64,000 bases of DNA from Paenibacillus sp. FSL H7-0357. Lineage in GTDB: Bacteria > Bacillota > Bacilli > Paenibacillales > Paenibacillaceae. The translations under genes were made by a program, and so were the position numbers. This document shows, in pieces, positions 33,201 through 41,994 of the stretch (positions within the stretch are counted from its first letter, which is position 1; every line of letters begins with the position of its first letter). A model generated the notes under the pieces. The model searched no databases. It saw only the letters and a list, made by a program, of their open reading frames with translations, and had not been told where the DNA came from. The DNA lies in assembly GCF_000758525.1 (NCBI RefSeq), contig NZ_CP009241.1:4278001-4342000 (forward strand). Direction: 5' to 3'.

Positions 33201-34025
33201 TTAACCCTTAACGGCTCCTGCCACCATGCCTTTTGTAATCCGGTTGGACAGGAAGAAGTAGATCAGGATGACCGGCAGCGCGCCCATGACGAGGAATGCG
33301 CCGATATTTCCATAGTTGACTGAATACTGGCTGACAAAAGTGTAGACCCCGAATGGCAAAGTCTTCAGTTTCTCGGAAGAAATGAAGGTTGCCGCCAGAA
33401 TATATTCGTTCCAGATGTTGATGAAGGTCAGGATGCACACCGTCATTACCGGCGGAATCGAAACCGGAAGAATAATGCTGCGGAAGATGCGGTATACACT
33501 GGCTCCATCGATAAATGCAGATTCCTCAATTTCATGCGGAATGTCTCTCATGAACCCGGAGAGGATAAACACGGCAATTGGCGTGGAGAATGCAATGTAA
33601 GGCAGAATCAGTGATAAATGTGTGTTCAGGATATGCACATTTTTGAAAATGATCATCAGCGGCAGCAGAGTTGCCTGCATAGGGATCATCATTCCCATCA
33701 GAAAGACCATCATTACAATGTTTCCATATTTCCAGCGGAACCGTGAAATCGCATAGGCAACCATAGAGGCCAGCACAATGACGAAAATCATCGTAACAGC
33801 CGTAACAAATACACTGTTAGATAAGTATTTCAGATAACTCCCTGACGTATACGCTTCGCTGTAGTTATGCCATTGAAACGATTTAGGGAAGGAAAAGAAG
33901 CTGCCATCCATAATTTCTTCATTGGTCTTCAGGGAATACAGCAACAGCCATAACAAGGGATACAGCTGGGTCACTACAGGAATGGCGAAAAGAAGATACA
34001 CGATTCCTTTTTTGAATTTTCGCAT
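33201..34025 (-). CDS. carbohydrate ABC transporter permease (MalG/AraQ-type)
   Basis: 274 residues with six transmembrane helices; the EAA loop is EEIEESAFIDGASVYRIFRS, and the C-terminus ITKGMVAGAVKG is diagnostic of the MalG-like CUT1 group. Works with the permease encoded upstream and a binding lipoprotein. No ATPase gene is present in the locus; CUT1 systems of Bacillales usually share MsmX. It starts 17 bases after the partner gene. Confidence 0.93.
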   Translation of the reverse strand: MRKFKKGIVYLLFAIPVVTQLYPLLWLLLYSLKTNEEIMDGSFFSFPKSFQWHNYSEAYTSGSYLKYLSNSVFVTAVTMIFVIVLASMVAYAISRFRWKYGNIVMMVFLMGMMIPMQATLLPLMIIFKNVHILNTHLSLILPYIAFSTPIAVFILSGFMRDIPHEIEESAFIDGASVYRIFRSIILPVSIPPVMTVCILTFINIWNEYILAATFISSEKLKTLPFGVYTFVSQYSVNYGNIGAFLVMGALPVILIYFFLSNRITKGMVAGAVKG

Positions 34026-34042
34026 GATCGCGCACTCCTTTT

Positions 34043-34933
34043 CTAATTGAATTTCCGCTCGATTTTATTGAATACGGTATTAATGAATCCGGTAAAGACC
34101 AGACAGACCACAACCAGGAAGGTGGCAATCGCACTGCCGTATCCATACTTGAAGGACATAAAGGAACTGTTATACATATGGGTAGAGATTACATCGGTAG
34201 CATGTGCCGGGCCCCCCGCCGTCATGACCATGACCAGATCGAAGGCCTGCAGTGAACCGATAAACGCCAGTACAATTGATATTTTAAAGATCGGAACGAT
34301 CAGCGGCAGGGTGATGTAGCGGTCCGCCTTAAATCCATCTGCTCCGTCAATTTTAGCCGCTTCATAAAGCTCATCCGGAATATTGGACACCCCGGTATAC
34401 TGAATCAGCAGATGGTAGCCGAAGAACTGCCAAAGCGATACGAAATAGAGTGCAAACATGGCAATCTTGGGTTCAGTGAGCCAGTTATGTGTCCAGCTGT
34501 CCAGTCCTAAAGAGATCAGAACCCCGTTCAGCATACCTCCTGCGGAAGCCGGATTGTAGACTGTTTTCCACAATTGGCCGATAATGACGACGGAGAGAAT
34601 AACCGGTGTGAAATAGATCGAAACCAGTGTATTAGCTCTTTTCAAATAACGGTTAAGTAGAATAGCCATAAACAGGCACAGTGGAATTTCCAGCATGGAA
34701 GCCACCGCATACAGCAGTGTTCTTCTTACTGATGGCCAAAAGACAGGATCATTAAAAAACATATCTTTAAAATTGCCGAAACCGATAAACTCTGCAGAAG
34801 TGAGACCGTCCCACTTCAATAAGCCTGTATACAATGAAACCAGTATGGGAACAAACACAAGGCACACATACAAGAGCAGACCTGGCAATACGAAGACGGC
34901 TATTGTTCGTCCTGGCACCTTTAGTACTTTCAT
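34043..34933 (-). CDS. carbohydrate ABC transporter permease (MalF/AraP-type)
   Basis: 296 residues, six transmembrane helices, EAA loop ELYEAAKIDGADGFKADRYI. First permease of the CUT1 pair. The gene follows the binding protein after a 116-base gap containing a strong hairpin, a common way to lower permease expression relative to the binding protein. Substrate: an oligosaccharide or plant polymer breakdown product by family, not resolvable further. Confidence 0.93.
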   Translation of the reverse strand: MKVLKVPGRTIAVFVLPGLLLYVCLVFVPILVSLYTGLLKWDGLTSAEFIGFGNFKDMFFNDPVFWPSVRRTLLYAVASMLEIPLCLFMAILLNRYLKRANTLVSIYFTPVILSVVIIGQLWKTVYNPASAGGMLNGVLISLGLDSWTHNWLTEPKIAMFALYFVSLWQFFGYHLLIQYTGVSNIPDELYEAAKIDGADGFKADRYITLPLIVPIFKISIVLAFIGSLQAFDLVMVMTAGGPAHATDVISTHMYNSSFMSFKYGYGSAIATFLVVVCLVFTGFINTVFNKIERKFN

Positions 34934-34981
34934 CTTTCCCGCCTCCTAAACAAGCAGATTCTTTTTCTATGTCCATCATAG

Positions 34982-35022
34982 ATCGATGCGAAGAAGCTCT
35001 GGTCAGCTCGCTTCGCATCGAT
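34982..35022 (-). other. intercistronic hairpin
   Basis: Perfect 12-bp stem ATCGATGCGAAG (34982-34993) / CTTCGCATCGAT (35011-35022) between the binding protein and permease genes, without a T run. Likely protects the upstream mRNA or attenuates transcription. Confidence 0.6.
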
Positions 35023-35049
35023 AGATAATGGGAATGTTTCTATTGCTTC

Positions 35050-36420
35050 TTATTTATTAGCTTCGAATGCGGTTTGATGTTCCTTGCCTACTGCAGCGGA
35101 ATCCACTTTTTGTACAAACAGGTTTTGAATGCTGCTCAAGTGAACTTGCGCGGTTGCCGGGTTCATCGTATTGTCAAACGCCAGGTCGCCGCCTTTGACT
35201 TCATTGAACAGGCCTGCAATGTTGATCGCAAGATCGGAGTAACCGGCAGCTTTCAAATCGCCATCTACTTTTTGGCCCAGACCTACGGCATTTTTCAGTT
35301 CAAATTGCTTCTTAGGATAGTTGGATGCGAAGAAGTTGAGGAAATCCTTGGTTTCCTGCAAATGCTCGCTGTTTGCGGAAATGGCAAATGCACTGCCTGG
35401 TGCAAGCATAAATTCATTAGGGTCGCCTTTACCGTTAACTGTAGGGAATTGGAAAGCTCCTACTTTGCCGGCTACAGATGAAGCATCAATAGCTCCGGTT
35501 TCCCATGAACCGATTGACCACATTGCCGCTTTACCGGTTTTGAAGATATTGCCGCCTGCATTGGCATCAATGGATGTTGCACCATCAGGGAATGCGCCGG
35601 CTTGGACCAGCTGCTGGAAGGCGTCTACTGCTTCTACGAATGCTGGATCTTCGAACGTTTTCTTGCCGTCAAGCACCTCTTGCAGGAAACCCGGGCCGCC
35701 GTTGGTACGGAGCAGAATGTTCATGAACAGGAATGAGCCTGTCCAGGAGTCCTTTTCACCGATCGCAAGGGGTGTGATGCCTTTCTCTTTGAGGATCTTT
35801 ACATCCTTAAGCATTTCTTCGAATGTGGTTGGCGGGTTCGCAATTCCGGCTTGCTCAAACAGCTCCTTGTTGTAATACACAACCTCGATATTGTTGCCGT
35901 CAGGCAGTGCGTATACATTATTATTGAAGCTGTAGTAATCGAGCAGTCCGGTTTGATACGTATCCTTCAGTCCGTTCTGCTCCAGCATATCGTTCAGTGG
36001 AGCGAACAGTCCGGCATCTACAAACGGTTTCATTTGTGCAGCAGGGTTAACAATGGTGATGTCTGGCACTTCTTTGGAGGCCGCTTGTGTTTTGAGCTTT
36101 ACTTTTTGCTGGTCTGTGTTCAAAGTATCCAGTTCAATATGAATGTTCGGGTTTTCTTTTTCATATTCCCCCACCAATTCGCGGATCATTTTGTAGGCGG
36201 GTGTTGCAGGGTCAGGATAGATGTTCTGGAAAGTAATCGTTACTTTTTTGCCGCTGTCTTTGGTAGCTTCCGCAGCGCTGTTGGTGCTCTTCGGAGCTGC
36301 GTTGTTCCCCCCGCTGTTATTGTTATTGTTGTTGTTGGAGTTGCCGCATGCCGCCAAGGTTAATGCCATAGCAGCAGTTAGACCAATGGAGAATGTCTTT
36401 TGCATTTTTCTGTTGACCAT
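35050..36420 (-). CDS. carbohydrate ABC transporter substrate-binding lipoprotein
   Basis: 456 residues. Signal peptide and lipobox LAAC with lipidated Cys25, followed by a polyasparagine and low-complexity linker (residues 28-60). The mature part (ITFQNIYPDPATPAYKMIRELVGEYEKENPNI..., DITIVNPAAQMKPFVDAGLFAPL) is a CUT1 family sugar-binding protein. ATG 36420 follows AGGGGG. First gene of the importer operon. It is probably under carbon catabolite control through the cre-like site at 36466 and under the YesN-like regulator downstream. Confidence 0.94.
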   Translation of the reverse strand: MVNRKMQKTFSIGLTAAMALTLAACGNSNNNNNNNSGGNNAAPKSTNSAAEATKDSGKKVTITFQNIYPDPATPAYKMIRELVGEYEKENPNIHIELDTLNTDQQKVKLKTQAASKEVPDITIVNPAAQMKPFVDAGLFAPLNDMLEQNGLKDTYQTGLLDYYSFNNNVYALPDGNNIEVVYYNKELFEQAGIANPPTTFEEMLKDVKILKEKGITPLAIGEKDSWTGSFLFMNILLRTNGGPGFLQEVLDGKKTFEDPAFVEAVDAFQQLVQAGAFPDGATSIDANAGGNIFKTGKAAMWSIGSWETGAIDASSVAGKVGAFQFPTVNGKGDPNEFMLAPGSAFAISANSEHLQETKDFLNFFASNYPKKQFELKNAVGLGQKVDGDLKAAGYSDLAINIAGLFNEVKGGDLAFDNTMNPATAQVHLSSIQNLFVQKVDSAAVGKEHQTAFEANK

Positions 36421-36465
36421 TTGTTTGTTGCCCCCTGTCTTCGTGATATGTTCATTATCTTTCGA

Positions 36466-36479
36466 TTAAGCGCTTCCAA
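36466..36479 (-). promoter_or_regulatory. cre-like site (catabolite control)
   Basis: Minus strand TTGGAAGCGCTTAA, close to the CcpA consensus WTGNAANCGNWWNCA (mismatch near the end), 46 bases upstream of the binding protein start. Expected to repress the importer when preferred sugars are present. Confidence 0.55.
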
Positions 36480-36584
36480 CAAGGTGGGAACTGCAGAATA
36501 AAGGTTTGTTTTTTCTATATATAAAATAAAGCATGCATATTGCGATATCTCTTTCCAATATTAGCTTGCCATTGCAGAAAAATA

Positions 36585-36620
36585 GCAGCAGCCCGGGATA
36601 TGATCATCCGTGGCTGCTGC
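36585..36620 (-). terminator. Rho-independent terminator
   Basis: 9-bp stem GCAGCAGCC (36585-36593) / GGCTGCTGC (36612-36620), with TATTTTTC after it on the minus strand. Ends the helicase operon. Confidence 0.68.
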
Positions 36621-36686
36621 CGCATCATTAAGGCTATGAAGTTTAGATTTCATAGTACTTCCGTGTTACAGATTGTAGTAGACGCT

Positions 36687-38885
36687 CTAGTTCTCCACCC
36701 GCCACTGCTTAATCACATTCAGCAGCCCAGGCACATCCAGCCCATCCAGTGAAAAGGCTTTGCGCAGCAGCTCATGGGGGATGAATTCATCATACTTGCC
36801 GAGATATGGCGCTTCATCCTTGCTGAGCAAGGAAAGCGGGTCCGCCGCAGCGGTTGTTTCAGCCATGATCTCTTCCTCCAGCGTATCTGCATCCACACTG
36901 CCGGCGACTACCATATAATAAGGCTCCATCGGTGTGATGGAACGAAGCCCCAGCCGGCCCTTCAGGTTATTCTTCAGCAGCCGTTCCAAAGTCCGGAACT
37001 GCCTGCTTCCCGCCCACGGCAGGATGAACATGGAATCGCCGCCTGCCGGCAGGACGGAGCGCGTGAGCAGACCGCTCTCCTTGGCCAGGCGTCGGGCCCG
37101 TTCCAACCGGGCTGCCGCGCTTGGCGCCAGATACGGATATAGCGACGTCGCTCCCAATACCTCACGGATTTTGGCCATGATCCGGGTATGCACATCACCG
37201 CCAGCACCAAGCCAGAGAGTATCAACCTTGCCGCGCGAGCCTTTGACATAGACGGCCTTATGGCGGTTGTCTACCTCCTCCACCTTCCACAGCTTGCCCG
37301 CCAGCGTGAAGCAGTAACCCGGTGGGGGCACGGTGGTAATGGAGCCGATTTCCTCGGTGCCATTATAGACGACATGCTCCTCATCGTCTTTGAATACAGC
37401 AAGAAAACGGAAATTGTTGACGATCTTCTCACCGGCCAGCCCGATTAGCAGCCCGCCTTCCTCCAGTGTCTCAATATGGCCCATGCCTACCATGTACTCC
37501 ATGAAGGTATCGTAATCCGCCGGGTCAATTCCCCGGAAGGACGGCAGGCTCAGAACAGCTGCCTTCAAATCCTCCGGCTCGGCTTCCCCCATGCTCTTAA
37601 GAATGCTCATCGTCTGATGGTACAGGAGCCCAACCGGCAGCTGGCGCACATTTAGCGGCTCTACCCATTTCTCCCGCACATACAGCTCAATGACCGCAAT
37701 CGCCCGCAGCAGCGTCCAAGGCATCCGCGCGGGCAGCTGCGCCTCCTCATCCTCCTCCTCCGGGGTGACGAAGATCATCTCCGAAGCGGAGTCACCGCGT
37801 CTGCCGGAGCGTCCCAGCCGCTGGACGAAGCTGGCGCAGCTGTAAGGTGCGCCGAGCTGCAGCACCCGCTCCAGCTCGCCAAGATCTATCCCCAGCTCCA
37901 GGGTAAGCGTAGCTGCGGCTACCGCCGGGCCGGGACCTTGCCGGAGCGCGGCTTCCGTCTCTTCGCGCAGCATCGCGGAGATGCTTCCATGATGCACATG
38001 GAACACATCCCGCTCGCCGCGTTTGGCTGCCATGCGCCGCATCTCCAGAATCGCCTCCTCGGCGTCCGTACGGCTGTTGGTGAAGATCAACGCCTTCTTC
38101 AGATGCGTATGATCGTAAATGAACCCGTAATAGGCCTGGCGGGCCCGCTCCAGGTGTTCAGCCTGCACCTCATCCCGCGCATCCGGGAAGGAGAAATGCT
38201 CCACACTCAGCCGCAGCTTGCGCCCCCCTTGCGGAGCGGATACCTCCACGCTCTCCCGCGTACCGGCGGCCAGCCACTCGGTCACGGATGCATAATCGCT
38301 CAGCGTGGCCGAAAGGCCGATCCGCCGGGGATGGCAGCCGGCCATCCGCGAGATCCGGGCCAATTGGCTGAGCACCTGGATGCCGCGGTCCGCCCCCATA
38401 AAGGCATGCACTTCATCAACAATAATGAAGCGCAGATCATGGAACAAGGCGGGGATCGCATTCGGGCGGTTCATGAGCAGCCCCTCCAGCGATTCAGGGG
38501 TAATCTGCAGCACTCCTGAAGGATTCTGCATCAGCTTCGTCTTATCTGCTTGCGGCACATCGCCATGCCAATGCCAGACCGGGATATTGCCTTCCCGCAG
38601 CAAATCATTTAACCGTGTGAATTGATCATTGATCAGCGCTTTGAGCGGCGCAATATAGAGAATCCCCACTGAATCGGACGGGCGCTCATAGAGCTCAGTT
38701 AATGCGGGAAAGAATGCCGCCTCCGTCTTGCCTGAGGCCGTACCGGAGGCAATCAGCAGGTGATGCGGGGTATCAAACAACACGCGGCAAGCATCTACCT
38801 GAGCCTCGCGAAGCGTCTCCCACCGGTTCTTGTAAATAAACTCCTTGATGAAAGGAGCCAGCCTGTAGAACGGATTGTCGCTCAT
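36687..38885 (-). CDS. Lhr/BrxHI-like DEAD/DEAH helicase
   Basis: 732-residue superfamily 2 helicase. Motif I SGTASGKTE (47-55), Ia IAPLKALIND, motif II DEVH (157-160), motif III LSAT (about 191-194), and motif VI QRLGRSGRRG in the second RecA domain, followed by a long C-terminal region of Lhr type. Closest in type to the BrxHI helicase of type 2 BREX loci. Its ATG overlaps the stop of the ATPase gene (ATGA), so the two products are probably made in fixed ratio and interact. Last gene of a three-gene operon with a BrxD-like ATPase and a TerB-N protein. A nucleic-acid-directed defence or repair role is inferred from this company. Confidence 0.88.
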   Translation of the reverse strand: MSDNPFYRLAPFIKEFIYKNRWETLREAQVDACRVLFDTPHHLLIASGTASGKTEAAFFPALTELYERPSDSVGILYIAPLKALINDQFTRLNDLLREGNIPVWHWHGDVPQADKTKLMQNPSGVLQITPESLEGLLMNRPNAIPALFHDLRFIIVDEVHAFMGADRGIQVLSQLARISRMAGCHPRRIGLSATLSDYASVTEWLAAGTRESVEVSAPQGGRKLRLSVEHFSFPDARDEVQAEHLERARQAYYGFIYDHTHLKKALIFTNSRTDAEEAILEMRRMAAKRGERDVFHVHHGSISAMLREETEAALRQGPGPAVAAATLTLELGIDLGELERVLQLGAPYSCASFVQRLGRSGRRGDSASEMIFVTPEEEDEEAQLPARMPWTLLRAIAVIELYVREKWVEPLNVRQLPVGLLYHQTMSILKSMGEAEPEDLKAAVLSLPSFRGIDPADYDTFMEYMVGMGHIETLEEGGLLIGLAGEKIVNNFRFLAVFKDDEEHVVYNGTEEIGSITTVPPPGYCFTLAGKLWKVEEVDNRHKAVYVKGSRGKVDTLWLGAGGDVHTRIMAKIREVLGATSLYPYLAPSAAARLERARRLAKESGLLTRSVLPAGGDSMFILPWAGSRQFRTLERLLKNNLKGRLGLRSITPMEPYYMVVAGSVDADTLEEEIMAETTAAADPLSLLSKDEAPYLGKYDEFIPHELLRKAFSLDGLDVPGLLNVIKQWRVEN

Positions 38886-40201
38886 AGGTCAAACTCCGCA
38901 AGAAATCCGTCCAGTTCGTTTTGCTCAGTCTCCGCCGGTTTTGCGGTGCGCTCGCCCACCAGCTTCTCGAACGAAATCTCCGGATGCTGGTGAAGGGTGT
39001 GTAGCAGATCCATGAAATCACGCACGACCTCGCGCGGGGTCAGCAGTTCGTCAGCGCCCAGTCTGCCCACGGCTTCTTCCATGAAATGCACCAGCTGCTC
39101 TTGGGTAAGTCTCGCTTCATAGCCGTAATGCAGAGCGTGGATATCCCGCAGCTTCTGAAGCAGCACCAGAATTTCCTCATGGGACAGCATGTCCAGCGCA
39201 ATAATCGGTCCGGTGAAATTATTCAGCTCGGCTGAGCCGTAACGGCCCGCCACCAGCCGTGAACGCAAAGCCTCGTAGCTGAACAATCCGCGCCGCCCGT
39301 CTTCAACGAACTGCGGGGTACCTCCAATAAAGATGCCCAGCCGTTCCGCTTTGCCCTGCATCGTATCGTTGAACATTGTCAGCAGCTTTTCGTAGTTGCT
39401 CTGGCGGGAGATGCTGTTGGTAATCTTGTAGAGGTTAACACCCTCATCTATAAAGAGCAGCAGACCTTTATAGCCGATGGCACCTGTGAATTCCGCCCAT
39501 AGCTTCATATAATCGTACCAGTTGTCATCATCAATTATTACGCCTACGCCAAGTGCTTTGCGCGCCTCGGTGCGGGTGGCGAATTCACCGCGGAGCCAGC
39601 GCAGCGCATCTTGCTTCAGCTCATCATCGGCAAGCTTATGACCGTTCCAGTAAGCCGCCAGCACTTTGGCAAAGTCAAAGCCATGCACAAGACCGCGCAT
39701 CTCAGAGGCTACTGTATAAATTCGCTGCTCCACCTCTTTGCCAAGCTGCAGAGAGTCAGGTCCATACCCCTTCTCCTGCATCACCGCCTGCTGAAGTGTC
39801 ATAATCCACTTCTGCAGCATGATTTCGAGTGCTCCACCGTCTGGACGGGTCCGGGTCGACAGGTGGCTCATCAGCTCCCGGTAGGTTGCCAGGCCTTGTC
39901 CTTTCGTTCCTACCAGCCGCCGTTCCGGCGAAAGATCGGCATCCGCGACCACAAAGTCCCGGTCCATGGCGTAGTTACGGATAATTTGCAGCAGAAAGCT
40001 TTTGCCGCTGCCGAATTTACCGGTAATCAGCTTGAAAGCTGCTCCGCCCTCAGCAATATTGTCCATATCCCTGAGGATGGCTTCCACCTCCGGCCGCCGG
40101 CCGACAGCAATATGTTCCAGTCCGATTCGCGGCACTACACCCGCCGTGAGCGAGTTTACGAGTGCGGTTGTCATCCGTTTCGGTATTTTCAGTTCATTCA
40201 T
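38882..40201 (-). CDS. BrxD-like (DUF2791) P-loop ATP-binding protein
   Basis: 439 residues. Walker A GKFGSGKS (61-68) and Walker B LLLFIDE (247-253, then GVNLYKI) with an intervening helical insertion (about 100-235), the layout of DUF2791, the family containing BrxD of type 2 BREX systems. Such ATPases are ORC/Cdc6-like AAA+ or STAND-like switches. The ribosome site AAGAGGTGA overlaps the stop of the preceding TerB gene, and the end overlaps the helicase start by 4 bases, so the three genes are tightly coupled. The N-terminal IGLEHIAVGRRPEVEAILRDM segment is the typical family start. Confidence 0.87.
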   Translation of the reverse strand: MNELKIPKRMTTALVNSLTAGVVPRIGLEHIAVGRRPEVEAILRDMDNIAEGGAAFKLITGKFGSGKSFLLQIIRNYAMDRDFVVADADLSPERRLVGTKGQGLATYRELMSHLSTRTRPDGGALEIMLQKWIMTLQQAVMQEKGYGPDSLQLGKEVEQRIYTVASEMRGLVHGFDFAKVLAAYWNGHKLADDELKQDALRWLRGEFATRTEARKALGVGVIIDDDNWYDYMKLWAEFTGAIGYKGLLLFIDEGVNLYKITNSISRQSNYEKLLTMFNDTMQGKAERLGIFIGGTPQFVEDGRRGLFSYEALRSRLVAGRYGSAELNNFTGPIIALDMLSHEEILVLLQKLRDIHALHYGYEARLTQEQLVHFMEEAVGRLGADELLTPREVVRDFMDLLHTLHQHPEISFEKLVGERTAKPAETEQNELDGFLAEFDL

Positions 40202-40209
40202 CTAGGGAT

Positions 40210-41799
40210 TCACCTCTTCAAATATTGCAGCACGGGCATAAATTCCTCAGTCAATTCCTCACCGTCGATCAGCAGATCGCCGAGCATGTCCATGGCAAGT
40301 TCGTTAATTTCGTCAAACAGCAGCTCCGGCATCGTTCCCCCGGCAGCGGCCAGCTTCTGCACAGCCTTCATTCCATCCTCCTCCGCGAGCGCGGACACTG
40401 CTTGCCGCTGCAGAGGTGTCAATACGGAAGCAAATGCCTCCCACTCATTGTCTGTGCTGCTCGCGGCAGCGGGCGATGCTGGAACACTTATAGTCTCGGG
40501 AACAGCATAAACCTCTTCTATAGGATCCTCTTCTATAAAGGAAGGGACAGCATAATCAAGCTCCGAATCCCCGGAATTCTCTGAATCCTCCAACTCCGCT
40601 GAATCCTCAGATTCCTCTATGGTGAGCAGCGTACGGACAATCTCGGAATCGCTCTCCAGCCGTTCAAGCTTCCTCTTGTCAATAACGACCGCCGGACCTT
40701 TCCCGGCTTGCTCTGCCTTACGGAATTCCCGTTTCAGAAAACGGGTCACCAGATCGTCCATATCCGCGTCGACCTTAACGTCTTTCAGCCGTCCGCGGAA
40801 GCCCATCAGCTCGCGCAGCTTGTTCTCGGTGAGCCGGAAAAGCCGCGTAATCAGGCTGCGCAGAGGCGGAGATTTACTGATCCTTACGACAGGCACCAGT
40901 ACGGAGTAGCCGTAGAGCGATATATCATAAACTGCGCTGCGGAACAGGTAACGCTCCCGCAGTACCGGCGGGCCGGGCGGGAACATTTCCACCAGCTTGG
41001 AGCCATGTTTGCGGGCTACGTAGGCGTCTATTAATGCAACCACTTGAGGAATATAACGCTCAGCCGCCGCTTTGCCTTCACCGGTGTGGAACTTGGATTT
41101 GCCAATGTCATAATCCGACATGACCGTCAGCACGGCAAAGGTCAGCTGTTCCGGTGCAGCAGACAGGCACCTCATCAGCTCCAGCTCCGCCAGATCTCCG
41201 GCAAGTCCGCGTGAACGGGCAACGATGCCTGACAGCGGTACGTCCAGTTTATGCACGAAGGCAAAATCGGCAATCCAGCCGCCAAGATATTGATCGAGCC
41301 GCTTGTATTGATCCCGGTAAGCTTCCCATAGCAAGGACAGCTGTCTGTACCCTTCCTGCGGCTCTTCCCAGCCTACTCCGTTAATCAGCTCATAGACATG
41401 CAGAAAGATATAGGAGAGATCAGTCTTCGGATATCTGCCATGTCTGACTTCATCCCGCCAGAAGAAATACCATCTGTATTGCGCTCCCGTCATATGCCCG
41501 TATGTAGGCCAATAACTCTTGAATGGAACAAACAGTGTTGCGGCTTCCCTTTGTTCCACCAGCTCACGTGCCCGGTGCACAAATTGGCTTTCCGTAGTAG
41601 TTACCGGTTCCTGTTTCTCTTCCATATCCCAGAGCTGAAGCTGTACCGTCTCCTTCGGCGGCTCTTTCTTCTTCACCTTGGCGGCGGCTGACTGCGGCTG
41701 CACATTTCCGGCAGCTTCCCTTGGTGGAATCGGCACATTACTCTCCGTGCTTTCCCAGACCAGCTCTGTAAAGTGCGGCAGCTTCCCTTCATTATTCAT
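40210..41799 (-). CDS. TerB-N/TerB-C domain protein
   Basis: 529 residues. After a disordered N-terminus, residues about 105-300 match TerB-N (FVPFKSYWPTYGHMTGAQYRWYFFWRDEVR..., LSYIFLHVYELINGVGW). A highly acidic linker (about 415-440, EESEDSAELEDSENSGDSE) leads to a C-terminal helical TerB-C-like part (EWEAFASVLTPLQRQAVSAL ... MLGDLLIDGEELTEEFMPVL). TerB-N/TerB-C proteins were linked by comparative genomics to tellurite-type stress and phage-response modules. First gene of the operon, with a terminator upstream at 41858 isolating it from the MFS gene. Function not established. Confidence 0.82.
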   Translation of the reverse strand: MNNEGKLPHFTELVWESTESNVPIPPREAAGNVQPQSAAAKVKKKEPPKETVQLQLWDMEEKQEPVTTTESQFVHRARELVEQREAATLFVPFKSYWPTYGHMTGAQYRWYFFWRDEVRHGRYPKTDLSYIFLHVYELINGVGWEEPQEGYRQLSLLWEAYRDQYKRLDQYLGGWIADFAFVHKLDVPLSGIVARSRGLAGDLAELELMRCLSAAPEQLTFAVLTVMSDYDIGKSKFHTGEGKAAAERYIPQVVALIDAYVARKHGSKLVEMFPPGPPVLRERYLFRSAVYDISLYGYSVLVPVVRISKSPPLRSLITRLFRLTENKLRELMGFRGRLKDVKVDADMDDLVTRFLKREFRKAEQAGKGPAVVIDKRKLERLESDSEIVRTLLTIEESEDSAELEDSENSGDSELDYAVPSFIEEDPIEEVYAVPETISVPASPAAASSTDNEWEAFASVLTPLQRQAVSALAEEDGMKAVQKLAAAGGTMPELLFDEINELAMDMLGDLLIDGEELTEEFMPVLQYLKR

Positions 41800-41857
41800 T
41801 CTTCCATCGCTCCAATCCTGAAACGTAATCCGAGAAGACCCTGCTCCTGCTCTTATG

Positions 41858-41897
41858 AAAAAACGGTCCTGTTCACATGGTGTGAAGGAACCGTTTT
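41858..41897 (-). terminator. Rho-independent terminator
   Basis: Stem AAAACGG..CC (41858-41869) / GGAACCGTTTT (41886-41897) with one bulge, followed by Ts on the minus strand. Separates the MFS gene from the TerB operon. Confidence 0.65.
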
Positions 41898-41994
41898 GTT
41901 CTTCTCGAATTATCCGAACCCGCTGTACATTTCACATCTAATATTAGCATTGTTGCAGGATTAACATCAAGTAGATCCGGCAAGGAATACTCTC

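Noticed and set aside
36687..41799. Full BREX locus
   Set aside because: No PglX, PglZ, PglW or PglY gene is present on either side; only the BrxD- and BrxHI-like pair is there.
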